Part shown: piece by piece, positions 31,155-40,956 of the stretch | Position numbering within the stretch: the stretch's first letter is position 1 | Layout: every line of letters starts with the position of its first letter | NCBI GenBank assembly: GCA_000716465.1 | Contig: JNWL01000004.1 | Coordinates: forward strand, 124,001-188,000 | DNA length: 64,000 nt | Source of the DNA: Streptomyces bikiniensis | Lineage (GTDB): Bacteria > Actinomycetota > Actinomycetes > Streptomycetales > Streptomycetaceae | Reading direction: 5' to 3' | Position numbers and translations under genes: made by a program | The notes under the pieces: model-generated | Database searches by the model: none | What the model was told of the DNA's origin: nothing | Seen by the model: the letters and a program-made list of their open reading frames with translations, nothing else

Positions 31155-32071
31155 CCGCGCCGATCGCCCCGGCGGCGCCCGCCGCTCCCCCGGCCGCCCC
31201 GCCCGCCCCGGAGCCGGGCCGGGCGCCGCGCCGGGGGGCCTCCCGGGCGGGCCGCACCCTGCACGCGGGCCCGCTCGCGTACGGCATCCTGATCGTCGCC
31301 GTGCTGTTCTCGGCGTTCCCGTTCTACTGGACGATCGTCGCCGCCAGCCGCTCCAACGCCGATCTGGCGAAGGTCCCGCCGACGCTGCTCCCGGGGCCGA
31401 ACCTGATCAAGAACTTCGAGGCGGTCCTCGAAGAGGCCGACATCGGCAAGGCGCTGCTCAACTCGTTCCTCGTCTCCGGCTCGATCACCCTCGGCACCGT
31501 CCTGTGCTGCACCCTGGCCGGCTTCGCCTTCGCCAAGCTGCGCTTCAAGGGCCGGGGCGCGCTGCTCGCGGTCACCGTCGGCACCATGATGATCCCGCCG
31601 CAGCTGGGCGTGATCCCGCTGTTCATGCTGATCGCCGAGCTGGGCTGGGTGAACCAGCTCCAGTCGGTGATCCTGCCGGGCCTGGTCTCCGCGTTCGGGG
31701 TGTTCTTCATGCGCCAGTACCTGGTGCAGTCGCTGCCCGACGAGCTGATCGAGGCGGCCCGGGTGGACGGCGCGTCCACCGCCAGGATCTTCTGGTCGAT
31801 CGTCGTGCCGATCGCCCGGCCCGGCATGGCCGTGCTCGGTCTGCTGACCTTCATGGCCTCGTGGAACGACTTCTTCTGGCCCGTCGTCGCCCTGACCTCC
31901 TCCGAGCCCACCGTCCAGGTCGCCCTGCGCCAGCTCGGCGGCGGGTACGTCCACGACCAGTCCGTGATCATGGCGGGCACGCTGCTCGGCACCCTGCCGG
32001 TGCTGCTCGTCTTCGGCCTGCTCGGCCGGCAGATCGTCGGCGGCATCATGCAGGGCGCCGTCAAGGGCTGA
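31151..32071 (+). CDS. Sugar ABC transporter permease, MalG type
   Basis: A 306-residue partner permease with six helices and the EAA loop ELIEAARVDGASTARIFWSIVVPIARPGM. The N-terminus is an Ala/Pro-rich stretch of about 35 residues. It is coupled to the first permease by an ATGA overlap and followed 63 bases later by the GH1 gene. It imports the sugar captured by the upstream lipoprotein. Confidence 0.93.
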   Translation: MTAPIAPAAPAAPPAAPPAPEPGRAPRRGASRAGRTLHAGPLAYGILIVAVLFSAFPFYWTIVAASRSNADLAKVPPTLLPGPNLIKNFEAVLEEADIGKALLNSFLVSGSITLGTVLCCTLAGFAFAKLRFKGRGALLAVTVGTMMIPPQLGVIPLFMLIAELGWVNQLQSVILPGLVSAFGVFFMRQYLVQSLPDELIEAARVDGASTARIFWSIVVPIARPGMAVLGLLTFMASWNDFFWPVVALTSSEPTVQVALRQLGGGYVHDQSVIMAGTLLGTLPVLLVFGLLGRQIVGGIMQGAVKG

Positions 32072-32134
32072 CCGCCCCCCCCTCTCCTCCCACCCCTCCC
32101 CGCCGAACGTCTCACCCCAGGGAGTTCCCACCCC

Positions 32135-33538
32135 ATGACCGCGCTCGACGCCCGCACCGACCCGGCGACCACGCTCCGCTTCCCCGAGGGCTTCCGCTGG
32201 GGCACCGCCACCGCCGCCTACCAGATCGAGGGGGCGGCGGCCGAGGACGGCCGCACGCCGTCCATCTGGGACACCTTCAGCCGTACGCCGGGCAAGGTCC
32301 GCAACGGCGACACCGGCGACATCGCCGCCGACCACTACCACCGGCTCGACGAGGACGTCGCCCTGATGCGCCGGCTCGGCGTGACCGACTACCGCTTCTC
32401 GATCGCCTGGCCCCGGGTCCAGCCCACCGGGCGCGGTCCGGCCGTCCGCAAGGGCCTGGACTTCTACCGGCGCCTGGCCGACTCCCTCCTGGAGGCCGGG
32501 ATCCGGCCCGTGGCGACGCTCTACCACTGGGACCTGCCGCAGGAGCTGGAGGACGCGGGCGGCTGGCCGCACCGGGAGACCGCACACCGCTTCGCCGAGT
32601 ACGCGGGCATCATGGCGGACGCGCTCGGGGACCGGGTGGCGACCTGGACCACGCTCAACGAGCCGTGGTGCGCCGCCTTCCTCGGCTACGGCAACGGCGT
32701 GCACGCGCCGGGCCGCACCGACGACCTGGCCGCGCTGCGCGCCGCCCACCACCTCAACCTGGCGCACGGCCTGGGGGCGCGGGCGCTGCGCGGCGCGCTG
32801 CCCGCCTCCGCCGAGGTCTCCCTGACCCTCAACCTGCACGCCGTACGGGCCCTCACGCAGGCTCCCGAGGACCTGGACGCGGCCCGCCGGATCGACGCCG
32901 TCGGCAACCGGATCTTCCTGGACCCGGTCTTCCACGGGCGGCTCCCGGAGGACCTGGTCCGCGACACCGCGCCGGTCACGGACTGGGCGTTCGTCCGGGA
33001 CGGCGACCTGGAGGCGGCCGCCGCGCCGATCGACTCGCTCGGCATCAACTACTACTCCCCGTCCGTGGTCGCGGCGGGCTCCTCGGAGTCGCCGTCGCCG
33101 TGGGCGGGCGCGGAGCGGCACGTGCGGTTCGTGCCGGCGCCGGGGCCGCGCACGGCCATGGACTGGCCGGTGGACGCGGACGGCCTGCACGAGCTGCTGA
33201 TCCGGCTGCGGGACGAGCTGCCGGGCGTACCGCTGGTGATCACGGAGAACGGGGCGGCGTACGACGACTACGCCGACCCGTCGGGGAACGTGAAGGACCC
33301 GGAGCGGGTGGCCTATCTGCACGCGCACCTGGCGGCGGTGCACCGGGCCCTGGAGGACGGGGCGGACGTGCGGGGCTACTTCCTGTGGTCGCTCCTGGAC
33401 AACTTCGAGTGGGCGTACGGCTACAGCAAGCGGTTCGGCATCGTCCACGTGGACTTCGCGACGCAGCGGCGGACGCTGAAGGACAGCGCCCGCTGGTACG
33501 CGGAGGTGATCGCCCGGGGCGGCCTCGCGGAGGAGTGA
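32135..33538 (+). CDS. GH1 beta-glucosidase
   Basis: A 467-residue cytoplasmic family 1 beta-glucosidase. The start [16 protein letters not shown] is diagnostic. The acid/base is the Glu of TLNEPWC (about residue 175) and the nucleophile the Glu of [11 protein letters not shown] (about 371). The glucose-site [13 protein letters not shown] and RFGIVHVD close the barrel. It has no signal peptide, so it would cleave imported laminari- or cello-oligosaccharides to glucose. ATG 32135 follows AGGGAG. It is the last gene of the LacI-controlled operon and is followed by a terminator. Confidence 0.95.
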   Translation: MTALDARTDPATTLRFPEGFRWGTATAAYQIEGAAAEDGRTPSIWDTFSRTPGKVRNGDTGDIAADHYHRLDEDVALMRRLGVTDYRFSIAWPRVQPTGRGPAVRKGLDFYRRLADSLLEAGIRPVATLYHWDLPQELEDAGGWPHRETAHRFAEYAGIMADALGDRVATWTTLNEPWCAAFLGYGNGVHAPGRTDDLAALRAAHHLNLAHGLGARALRGALPASAEVSLTLNLHAVRALTQAPEDLDAARRIDAVGNRIFLDPVFHGRLPEDLVRDTAPVTDWAFVRDGDLEAAAAPIDSLGINYYSPSVVAAGSSESPSPWAGAERHVRFVPAPGPRTAMDWPVDADGLHELLIRLRDELPGVPLVITENGAAYDDYADPSGNVKDPERVAYLHAHLAAVHRALEDGADVRGYFLWSLLDNFEWAYGYSKRFGIVHVDFATQRRTLKDSARWYAEVIARGGLAEE

Positions 33539-33556
33539 CGGCCCCGGGAACGCGAG

Positions 33557-33580
33557 GAGGGGGTGCCTCGGCACCCCCTC
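33557..33580. terminator. Bidirectional terminator after GH1
   Basis: A perfect 11-bp stem GAGGGGGTGCC/GGCACCCCCTC with a 2-base loop. It lies between the convergent GH1 and protease genes. Confidence 0.85.
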
Positions 33581-33622
33581 GGAGCCGCGGCACCCCCGGT
33601 CACCGCGAGGACGGACCCCGTG

Positions 33623-34987
33623 TCAGACGCGCTGCCACAGGGCGGGGACGTTGGACGGTTCCCAGCCGGTCTGGGCCTGGTGGCCCTGGAGGCAGCGGTA
33701 GGTGGAGCCGCCGTAGGTGACGGTGTCACCGGCCTTGTAGACCTTGCCGGCCGCCCAGGTGCCGCCCGGCTCCGGCTCGGGGCCGGGACCCGGGCCCGGG
33801 TCGGTGGTGGTCTTCAGGGTCAGGCCGTAGTTCTGGAGGATCGGGTTCAGCGGCTGGAAGAAGGTCGTGCCGCCGCTGGAGCAGTTGCCGGAGCCGCCCG
33901 AGGTCACGCCCTGGGCCTGGCTGCCGGAGATGTACGAGCCGCCGGAGTCGCCGGGCTCGGCGCAGACCGTCGTGCGGGTGACGCCCGAGATGGTGCCCTC
34001 GGGGTAGGTGACGCTGGTGTTGTGCTGCTGCACGGTGCCGCAGTGCCAGCCGGTGGTCGAGCCGGAGCGGCAGACGGAGGAGCCGACGGGCTGCAGGACC
34101 GAGCCGGTCACCTGGACGTTGGCGCCGCCCGCGCCCTTCACGTACGGGGTGGCGGTCCAGTTGGAGTTGGTGGCGACCCAGGCCATGTCGCTGCCGGGGA
34201 AGACCGAGGCCTGGAAGCTGCCCTGGGCGACCTGGTTGTAGCCGCTGGTGGAGGTGCCGGCGCGACCGCAGTGGCCGGCCGTGGCGAAGCCCTGCGTGGT
34301 GCCCTTGGTGATCGGGAAGCCGACGGAGCAGCGCCCGCTGCCGTTCATGTAGTACGCGTCGCCGCCCCGGAGGTCGTACAGCGGGCGGGGCGCCTCGGCG
34401 GTGCGGACCACCTTCACGAGGTCACGGGGGACGCCGGTGGCGGCGACGAGCCGCGCGCCGGCCCCGGCGCGCGCCTCCTCGACGACGAGGACGTTGGCCC
34501 GGACGTCGACGTAGCGGACGGGCACGTCGGCGGTGGCGGCCCGGTCCAGGGCCTCCTTGGCCCGCTCCAGGGCGCTCAGACCGTGCGTCACGACCTCGGC
34601 GTGCGCGCCCGCGGCGCGGATCGCGGCGGCGTCAGCGGCGCGGGTGGTGGCCACGGTCAGGGTGCCGGACTCGGCACCGTCCACCCAGGCGCCGGCGAAG
34701 GCGCCGCCCAGGTCCAGGCGGAGCCCGGCGGCGCGGGCCCCGGCCTCGGCCTCGTTGGCGAGCCGGTTCTCGGCCTGGGCGCGGGTGAGACCCAGGTCGC
34801 GCTGCATGGCGCGGAGGAGTTCGGGCTGGGCCGAGGCGGCGCCGAGGGCGTCGGCGGCCGTTCTGACGGTGGGGGCGCGGTCCTTGTCGTGCGGCGCCGC
34901 GGTGGCGGAACCGGCCTGGAGGCCGGCCAGTGCCAGGCCGGCGGCGGCCAGCACGGTACACGCCGTGCGGGCGTGTCGTCGGAGCAT
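33623..34987 (-). CDS. Secreted S1 serine protease with prodomain and chitin-binding module (streptogrisin C-like)
   Basis: A 454-residue preproprotease. Signal peptide (1-30) and an alpha-lytic-protease prodomain (about 40-190; AMQRDLGLTRAQAENRL) are followed by the chymotrypsin-fold mature domain starting at YDLRGGDAYYMNG. The triad is in ATAGHCG, SDMAWV and EPGDSGGS. A Pro/Glu linker (TDPGPGPGPEPEPGG) leads to a CBM5/12 module, WAAGKVYKAGDTVTYGGSTYRC...WQRV. This architecture is that of streptogrisin C (SprC), a secreted endopeptidase that can anchor to chitin. ATG follows GAGGAGACTCCCC. It stands alone, convergent with the glucan operon. Confidence 0.95.
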   Translation of the reverse strand: MLRRHARTACTVLAAAGLALAGLQAGSATAAPHDKDRAPTVRTAADALGAASAQPELLRAMQRDLGLTRAQAENRLANEAEAGARAAGLRLDLGGAFAGAWVDGAESGTLTVATTRAADAAAIRAAGAHAEVVTHGLSALERAKEALDRAATADVPVRYVDVRANVLVVEEARAGAGARLVAATGVPRDLVKVVRTAEAPRPLYDLRGGDAYYMNGSGRCSVGFPITKGTTQGFATAGHCGRAGTSTSGYNQVAQGSFQASVFPGSDMAWVATNSNWTATPYVKGAGGANVQVTGSVLQPVGSSVCRSGSTTGWHCGTVQQHNTSVTYPEGTISGVTRTTVCAEPGDSGGSYISGSQAQGVTSGGSGNCSSGGTTFFQPLNPILQNYGLTLKTTTDPGPGPGPEPEPGGTWAAGKVYKAGDTVTYGGSTYRCLQGHQAQTGWEPSNVPALWQRV

Positions 34988-35129
34988 GGGGAGTCTCCTC
35001 GGTTGGCGGTGGGGGATCTGCTGAAACCGTAGGGATCCCGCCGGGGAGACGGCAGTTGCCAGTCGGCCCCTGCCACGGCGTTATGGGCGGGGGCCGAAGG
35101 GGCGGTACGGACGGGGGTTCGGGTGCGCG

Positions 35130-36077
35130 TCAGCGCGGGGTGCCCTCGCGGGGCGCCGGGGTCGTCGTGCGGCCGGCGCTGCGGGCCAGGGCCTCCTCGT
35201 GGGCGGCCCTGGTGTGGTGCAGTACGGCGGCGGCGCGGCCGGCGGCCCGGCCCTCGGGGTGCCAGCCGAGCAGGTGGCGCCAGATCAGCGGCGCGCCGGC
35301 GAGGGGCCGGGTCACGAGGCCGGGGGTGACGGGGAAGGTGGCCCGGCACAGGCCGACGGCCCGGCCGACCTGGACCAGGTGCACACAGGAGGCGGTGTCC
35401 GTCTCGTACACGCAGGCCGGGGTGAACCCGGCGCGTACGCACGCGGCGGCGAAGCAGTCGCCGAAACAGCCGTCGCCCGGCACGTCGGTCCAGGCCTCCG
35501 CCGCCAGTTCGGCCAGGTCGATCTCGGCGCGGGGCGCCAGCGGGTGGTCGGCGGCCAGCATCACGTAGACCGGATCGCGGGCGACCTCCGTCCAGGCGAG
35601 CCGGCCCGCCTCGGGCGGGCCGCTCTCGCCGCAGACCCCGACGAGGGCGAAGTCGAGCCGGCCCGCGACCACCCCGCCGGCGATCTCCCGCTCCGACCAG
35701 GAGGTGTACGTCGTGACCGGCGCCCCGGGGTCGGTGCGGGCGATCCGGTCGACGAGGCCGCCGAGCAGCGGGCCGTGCGTGCCGCCGAGCCGGTAGCCCT
35801 CCGCCCCGTCCCGGGCGAACCGCACCGCCTCCTCCTGGAGTTCGCACACGGCGGGCAGCACCACGCGGGCGCGTTCCAGGACGAGGTCGCCGAGGGCCGT
35901 GGTCCGCACGCCCTCCCGGCCCCGCTCGAACAGCTCGCCGCCCAGGGCGCGTTCGATCCGCTTGAGCTGGGCGCTGAGGGCGGGCTGCGCGAGGCCGAGC
36001 GCGGTGGCGGCGCGGGTGAGACTCCCCGCGTCCGCGATGGCCCGGATCGTCTTGAGGTGCCTCAGCTCCAAGTCCAT
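35130..36077 (-). CDS. LysR-family transcriptional regulator
   Basis: A 315-residue LysR regulator. The winged helix-turn-helix is at 1-60 (LRHLKTIRAIADAGSLTRAATALGLAQPALSAQLKRIERALG), followed by a two-lobed effector domain. ATG 36077 begins MDLELRHLK, the standard start; the frame is open upstream but that part is not conserved-looking. It is divergent from the GPP34 gene (36232) across about 155 bases, so that gene may be a target. The effector is unknown. Confidence 0.92.
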   Translation of the reverse strand: MDLELRHLKTIRAIADAGSLTRAATALGLAQPALSAQLKRIERALGGELFERGREGVRTTALGDLVLERARVVLPAVCELQEEAVRFARDGAEGYRLGGTHGPLLGGLVDRIARTDPGAPVTTYTSWSEREIAGGVVAGRLDFALVGVCGESGPPEAGRLAWTEVARDPVYVMLAADHPLAPRAEIDLAELAAEAWTDVPGDGCFGDCFAAACVRAGFTPACVYETDTASCVHLVQVGRAVGLCRATFPVTPGLVTRPLAGAPLIWRHLLGWHPEGRAAGRAAAVLHHTRAAHEEALARSAGRTTTPAPREGTPR

Positions 36078-36231
36078 ACGGAGAGCTTGGCGTCCCGCGC
36101 CCGGGAGGTCCAGACCAACGACGGCCCTCCACGACGGGAACCAGGGGGAAACGTTCCGCCGTCCTTCCGTGCGAGAAGACGGCCGGCCGGAAGAACGGGC
36201 GCCGGGAACGTACGACAGCAGGAGGTACCGG

Positions 36232-36897
36232 GTGACGGTCACGCTCGCGGAGGAGATCATGCTGCTCTCGCTCGACGACGGGTCGGGTGCCGCGAAGGAG
36301 AAGCAGTCCGCCGCGTGGGCCGTCGCCGGCGGCCTCCTGCTCGACCTCGTCCTGGCCGGGCGCGTGGCGGTCGACGGGGGACGCCTCCGGGTGGCGGACA
36401 AGACGCCCACGGACGTCCCGCTCCTCGACGAGCGGCTGCGGCTGATCACCGAGTGGGCGGGGCGGAGGAGGCGGGCCCCGAAGGCCACGGAGTGGCTGAC
36501 GAAGGACTGCCCCAGGGCCGTGAAGGCCACGACCGAGAGCCTGCAGGGGCGGGGGCTCGTCCGGGCCGAGCAGCGCAGGGTCCTGGGGCTCTTCCCCGTC
36601 ACCCGCTACCCGGAGGCGGACGGCTCCGTGGAGCGCGAGCTGCGGGACCGGCTGGGGGCCGTGGTCCTCGGCGGCGCCGAGCCCGACACGCGCACGGCGG
36701 GCCTCCTCGCCCTCGTGCACGGGGCGAAGCTGCACCGCGTGGCCTTTCCCGACGTGCCGCGCAGGGAGATCGCCCCGCGCCTGGAGGAGATCGCGGCCGG
36801 TCAGTGGGCGGCCGAGGACGTGCGCCGCGCGATCCGCGACATGCAGGCGGCGATGGTCGCGGTCATGGCGGCCACGATGGTCACGGTCACGAGCTGA
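36232..36897 (+). CDS. GOLPH3/GPP34-family phosphoprotein
   Basis: A 221-residue GPP34 domain protein: VTLAEEIMLLSLDDGSG at the N-terminus, then AVAGGLLLDLVLAGRVAVDGGRLRV and KDCPRAVKATTESLQGRGLVR. In eukaryotes the family binds phosphoinositides at Golgi membranes; in Actinobacteria several paralogues exist and their role is not established. A hydrophobic C-terminal tail (MQAAMVAVMAATMVTVTS) could touch the membrane. Start GTG 36232 follows GGAGG. It is divergent from a LysR gene. Confidence 0.88.
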   Translation: MTVTLAEEIMLLSLDDGSGAAKEKQSAAWAVAGGLLLDLVLAGRVAVDGGRLRVADKTPTDVPLLDERLRLITEWAGRRRRAPKATEWLTKDCPRAVKATTESLQGRGLVRAEQRRVLGLFPVTRYPEADGSVERELRDRLGAVVLGGAEPDTRTAGLLALVHGAKLHRVAFPDVPRREIAPRLEEIAAGQWAAEDVRRAIRDMQAAMVAVMAATMVTVTS

Positions 36898-36925
36898 GGG
36901 CTGCCGGGGACGGCCGCCGGGGACT

Positions 36926-37053
36926 GGGCCGCCGGGGAGGGCGGCTGTTGGGGGGCGGCCGGGACACGGCACGGTTCCGACCGGGCGGGGCCGCCGGGGA
37001 GGGCGGCTGTTTTGGGGGGCGGCCGGGACACGGCACGGTTCCGACCCGGGCGG
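36926..37053. repeat. Two tandem copies of a 62-64-bp GC-rich repeat
   Basis: A unit beginning GGGCCGCCGGGGAGGGCGGC and ending in CGGCACGGTTCCGACC-GGGCG occurs at 36926-36987 and again from 36988. The second copy differs by two extra T and one extra C. The pair occupies the gap between convergent GPP34 and lipoprotein genes; I see no gene in 36898-37190. Confidence 0.9.
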
Positions 37054-37190
37054 GGCCCGGGGCGATCCCCACGGCTCGCTCCGGGTCCGGCCCGGTCGGG
37101 TCCCGTCCCCCTCCGTCCGGGCGGGCCCGGAGCGGCGCGTGCCGGGAGCCGTCCCGGTCCGCCGGCCCGGATCAGCCTGCCGTCCGCCGC

Positions 37191-38174
37191 TCACGTCCCG
37201 CTGTCGTCCCGCTGACGTCCGCCGGGCCTCGCCTCTCCCGCCCCCTTCTGCTCCTTCCTCGCCTTCTTCCAGGGGCCGACGCCGAGCTTCCCCGTCGTCC
37301 CCAGGTCGAATTCGGGGGTCACCATCACCGGGGCGGCGCCGGGCTGCGCCCACACGCGCGCGTAGGGGGCGTTCACGGGGCCGTCGGTCACGCCGTCCAC
37401 GGTGTTGCGCCAGACCAGACCCGCCTGGGCGCGCTCGCCCGGCGCGAGGACCAGCCGCTCGGGGGCGCCGTCGGCCCCGGTACCGGACGCGATCGCGTCA
37501 CCCCCCTTGAGGACCGCCACGCCGTCGACCCGGTCGTGGGCCTCGTCCAGGACCTCGACGCGGGGGTGGCCCTCGATGCGGTACGGCCGGGTGCCGCAGT
37601 TCTCCAGGTGGAGACCGACGACGCGCAGGCCCATGGCGGCGTCGCCGTCGTCGGCGTACACGCGCACGCCCGTGGGCGGGCAGGTGCCTCCCCGGGAGGG
37701 CTCCTCGGCCACCGGGACGCTCCGCACCGTGAGGACCTTCGCGCGCACCTGCCCCGTCTCCGCGTCCGGATGGATGTCGTCGGGGACGACGGTGCGGCGC
37801 ACGGTCCGGCCGGGGGCGACGTCCCGGACGGTCTCCTGCGGCATCGCGAGACCGGTGCCCGTCTCCGCCGACAGGAACTGGAGCGTGACCGTGTAGGTGA
37901 GGGGCTCGGTCCCGCGGTTGGTGACGGAGTACGTGGCGCAGGGGCGGGTCCGGCCGGCAAAGGGTTTCGTGCCCGTACCGACGATCACGACCTCCTCGCC
38001 GTCCGGCGAGCCCGTCCCGGCGCCGGCCGTCCCGGTGCCCGTCCCGTCCCCGCAGTCCTGCGCGGCGGAAGGGCTCGCGTCGGTGGCGGTCCCCTGTCGT
38101 TCGGTCCCGCAGGCCGTGAGCAGCAGCAGGCCGATGGCGGGAAGGAAGGCGGCGGGGAGAAGGGTGCGGCGCAT
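37191..38174 (-). CDS. Secreted lipoprotein with DUF4232-like domain
   Basis: A 327-residue lipoprotein: signal peptide MRRTLLPAAFLPAIGLLLLTAC with Cys22 as the lipid-attachment residue. A Thr/Gly linker and a beta-rich region (YSVTNRGTEPLTYTVTLQFL) follow. A C-terminal domain beginning CPPTGVRVYADDGDAAMGLRVVGLHLENCG resembles DUF4232, with its two conserved cysteines and later AQAGLVWRNT. Both halves look like immunoglobulin-like modules. The function of such lipoproteins is unknown. Likely monocistronic. Confidence 0.8.
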   Translation of the reverse strand: MRRTLLPAAFLPAIGLLLLTACGTERQGTATDASPSAAQDCGDGTGTGTAGAGTGSPDGEEVVIVGTGTKPFAGRTRPCATYSVTNRGTEPLTYTVTLQFLSAETGTGLAMPQETVRDVAPGRTVRRTVVPDDIHPDAETGQVRAKVLTVRSVPVAEEPSRGGTCPPTGVRVYADDGDAAMGLRVVGLHLENCGTRPYRIEGHPRVEVLDEAHDRVDGVAVLKGGDAIASGTGADGAPERLVLAPGERAQAGLVWRNTVDGVTDGPVNAPYARVWAQPGAAPVMVTPEFDLGTTGKLGVGPWKKARKEQKGAGEARPGGRQRDDSGT

Positions 38175-38335
38175 GGGGAGAGTTGATCAGCCCCTCCCCG
38201 CCCCGCCTGTGACGGAAGCCACCCTTCCGGTAACAGGCCTGTCACAGGGGTGCGGGGACCGGCCGTGCGTTCCTGGCGGCAGAGGCCGACGGGCCGGTCG
38301 CGCGGACTGGCGCATCGGCCGTGCGTGTCGGCGTC

Positions 38336-39517
38336 TCAGCCGCGCGTGTCGGCGACGAGGTCCGACGTGTGCCTGATCTCCTCCAGGATGCGCGCCGCCT
38401 CCACGAGGACCGTGCCGTGCACGGGCCACTCCCCCTCCCGGCCGGACCGGGCGGTGGTCACCACCTCCTCGTAGCGGCGCTCGGCCTCCTCGACGCGGCG
38501 GCGGAGCCGGGCGGGGTCGTCCGGTCCCCGGGGCGGGGCGAGGCATTCGAGCCCTTCGGCGGTGGCGTGCAGCAGTTCGGCGTAGGAGGCGGCGAAGTCC
38601 GCCGAGACGGACGCCTCGAAGGCACGCCGGGGCCCGGACGGCTCGGGGGTCCGGGGCTCGTACGTCAGGGCACGGCCGATGGAGCGGACGTGGGTGCCGA
38701 TGCGCTCGATCATGCCGATGGTCTCGTGGCAGCGCCGGAGGGACGCCTGGGCGCTGTTCCAGGGACGGCGGGGGTTGAGCCTGGCGTTCTCCTGCTCCCT
38801 TTCGAGCACGGAGCGCGCGTCCGCCGCCTGTGCGGCCAGCTCCTCGCAGCGGCGCGGCCAGTCCTCCCCCCGTACGTCCTCGCCGGCCGTCTTCCGCTCG
38901 GCGGTTCCGGCCAGGTCGCGCAGGAGGGTCTGCGTGCGGGCGGTCAGCTCCTCGACCCGGCGCCGTGCCGTGTCCGTGTGCGGCGGGGGAGCGACGGCGA
39001 AGTGGGCGGCGAGGCCGCAGCACACCCCGATGGCGGCGGACGCGACCAGATGGCCGATGTAGTCGACCCGTCCGCCGCCGCCCGCGAAGGCGAAGAGGGC
39101 CACCACCGGGATCTGGGCGCCCTGCCCTCCGAGGAGGCGGAGGCGGGCCACCCCGAGGGCGACGAAGACCAGGACGCAGAGGGTCCAGGCGTGGACGCCG
39201 ACGGTGCTGCCGAACCCCGCCGCCACCGCCGTGCCGACCGCCATCGCGCCCAGGTACTGGGCCGATTCCCACACCGAGCGGTAGACCGTCGCCTGGAGGG
39301 CGAGGAGCGCCGTGAACGGGGCGAACGCCGTGACGTTCACGGGCAGCAGCCACGAGGAGAGGCACCAGGCCACGGTCGCGGCGGCGGCCCCCTTGACCAG
39401 GAGCAGCACTCCGTCGCGGGCCTCGCCGGGTCCCCGTACCGCCTCCTCGAGGGACGTGCGGACGGTGTGCCACCGGCGCCGGCACCAGTCGCCCGCCCGG
39501 GTCTTCGATTCGGACAC
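38336..39517 (-). CDS. FUSC/aromatic acid exporter-like membrane protein
   Basis: A 393-residue protein. The first half has about five to six helices (GVLLLVKGAAAATVAWCLSSWLLP, FTALLALQATVYRSVWESAQYLGAMAVGTAVAAGFG) in the pattern of the FUSC/ArAE family. The second half is a long, charged, helical cytoplasmic domain (RRRVEELTARTQTLLRDLAG... to the end). Family members export aromatic acids or are of unknown use. It is divergent from the M20 amidohydrolase gene. Confidence 0.82.
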   Translation of the reverse strand: MSESKTRAGDWCRRRWHTVRTSLEEAVRGPGEARDGVLLLVKGAAAATVAWCLSSWLLPVNVTAFAPFTALLALQATVYRSVWESAQYLGAMAVGTAVAAGFGSTVGVHAWTLCVLVFVALGVARLRLLGGQGAQIPVVALFAFAGGGGRVDYIGHLVASAAIGVCCGLAAHFAVAPPPHTDTARRRVEELTARTQTLLRDLAGTAERKTAGEDVRGEDWPRRCEELAAQAADARSVLEREQENARLNPRRPWNSAQASLRRCHETIGMIERIGTHVRSIGRALTYEPRTPEPSGPRRAFEASVSADFAASYAELLHATAEGLECLAPPRGPDDPARLRRRVEEAERRYEEVVTTARSGREGEWPVHGTVLVEAARILEEIRHTSDLVADTRG

Positions 39518-39685
39518 GCCTCTCCCGTCCTCGGTGCATGCTCGTGTCCGCCGCTCCTACCCGTCCCGCGGGGATGTACGTGCGCGTTCCGGGGCTCCGG
39601 AGACGAAGCGGCCGCTCCGGGCATCGTGCGCGCCGGACGTGGAAGACGCGGGGTGTCGGCGACCGTTCGCATCGGAGGAGGCCCC

Positions 39686-40948
39686 ATGTCCCGCACCCCG
39701 GAAGCACGCGCTCCCGAGGCCCGTGACCCGGAGTCCGTGTACGCCCGCGTCCGGGAGGAGGTGGCCGCCCGGGCGGACCGCCTCTGGGACGTGGGCCTCG
39801 CGTTGCACCGCGAACCCGAGACGGCCTACGAGGAGCACGGGGCGTCCCGGCTCCTCGCGGACGAGCTGGAACGGGAGGGGTTCCGGGTGGAGCGCGGCGT
39901 GGCGGGGCTGCCGACCGCCTTCGCCGCGCGCGCGGGCGGCAGTGGAGGAGGCGAAGGGGGCACGGCGGGCGGGAGGCCGTGTGTCGCCCTGCTGATGGAG
40001 TACGACGCGCTGCCGCTGCTCGGCCACGCCTGCGGGCACAACCTGATCGCGGCGGCCGGGCTCGGCGCGGCGCTCGCCGCGCGGGCGGCGCTCGGTGAGG
40101 GCGGGGACGGGACCGGGGGGACGCTGCTCGCGGTCGGGGCCCCGGCCGAGGAACGCGGCGGCGGGAAGGTCGCGGAGGTGGCGGCGGGCCTGTTCGAGGG
40201 GGTGGACGCGGCGCTGATGTTCCATCCCGGCGTGTACGACTGGAGGTGGGCCCCGCTGACGGCCAGCGCGCAGATCAGGGTGGGGTTCCACGGGCGGGCC
40301 GCGCATCCGACGGGCAGCCCCACGGAGGGGATCGACGCGCTCGGCGCCCTGATCCAGCTGTTCAACGCGCTCGGCGTGCTGCACAAGCGCCTGCCGTCCG
40401 GGTCGCACGTCCAGGGGATCGTCACGGACGGGGGCCGGGCCACGAACATCGTCCCCGAGTACGCGGAAGGCCTCTTCGGGCTGCGCGGCGGGACCACGGC
40501 CGCCCTGGAGGAGCTGGTGGAGGAGCTGCGCACGTGCGCCCGGGGCGTGGCCCTCGCCACCGGGACGACGGTGGAGGTGACCGACGCGGCCGGCCGCTAC
40601 GAGCACTTCCGGGACAACGACGTGCTCTCCGGTCTCTTCGCCGGGCACCTGGAGCGGTCGGGGATCACGCTGTCGGAGCCCGTGGCGGGCGTCTACCTGG
40701 GATCGTCGGACATCGGGAACGTCAGTACGCGCGTGCCCGCGATCCACCCGTTCCTCGCGATCATGGGCGCGGACGGTTCGGACCACACGCCGGAGTTCGC
40801 GGAGGCGGCCGCCGGGCCGCGGGCGCGGCGGGCGATGCTGGCGGCGGCCGAGGCGCTCGCCTGCACGGCGGTGGACGTGCTGCTGCGGCCCGACGTGCCG
40901 GAGCGGGCCTGGGACCGCTTCCGGGAGAAGGCCGCCGCGGGACTGTGA
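39686..40948 (+). CDS. M20-family amidohydrolase/peptidase
   Basis: A 420-residue M20 metallohydrolase. The N-terminal helix WDVGLALHREPETAYEEHGAS is typical of the IAA-amino-acid/aminobenzoyl-glutamate hydrolase group. Metal-binding elements are EYDALPLLGHACGHN, APAEERGGGK and FHPGVYDW. The dimerisation domain shows VGFHGRAAHPTGSPTEGIDAL. It hydrolyses an amide bond of an N-acyl or aryl amino acid; the substrate is undetermined. ATG follows GGAGGAGGCCCC. It converges on the decarboxylase gene, with a terminator palindrome between. Confidence 0.92.
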   Translation: MSRTPEARAPEARDPESVYARVREEVAARADRLWDVGLALHREPETAYEEHGASRLLADELEREGFRVERGVAGLPTAFAARAGGSGGGEGGTAGGRPCVALLMEYDALPLLGHACGHNLIAAAGLGAALAARAALGEGGDGTGGTLLAVGAPAEERGGGKVAEVAAGLFEGVDAALMFHPGVYDWRWAPLTASAQIRVGFHGRAAHPTGSPTEGIDALGALIQLFNALGVLHKRLPSGSHVQGIVTDGGRATNIVPEYAEGLFGLRGGTTAALEELVEELRTCARGVALATGTTVEVTDAAGRYEHFRDNDVLSGLFAGHLERSGITLSEPVAGVYLGSSDIGNVSTRVPAIHPFLAIMGADGSDHTPEFAEAAAGPRARRAMLAAAEALACTAVDVLLRPDVPERAWDRFREKAAAGL

Positions 40949-40956
40949 CGGTCATC

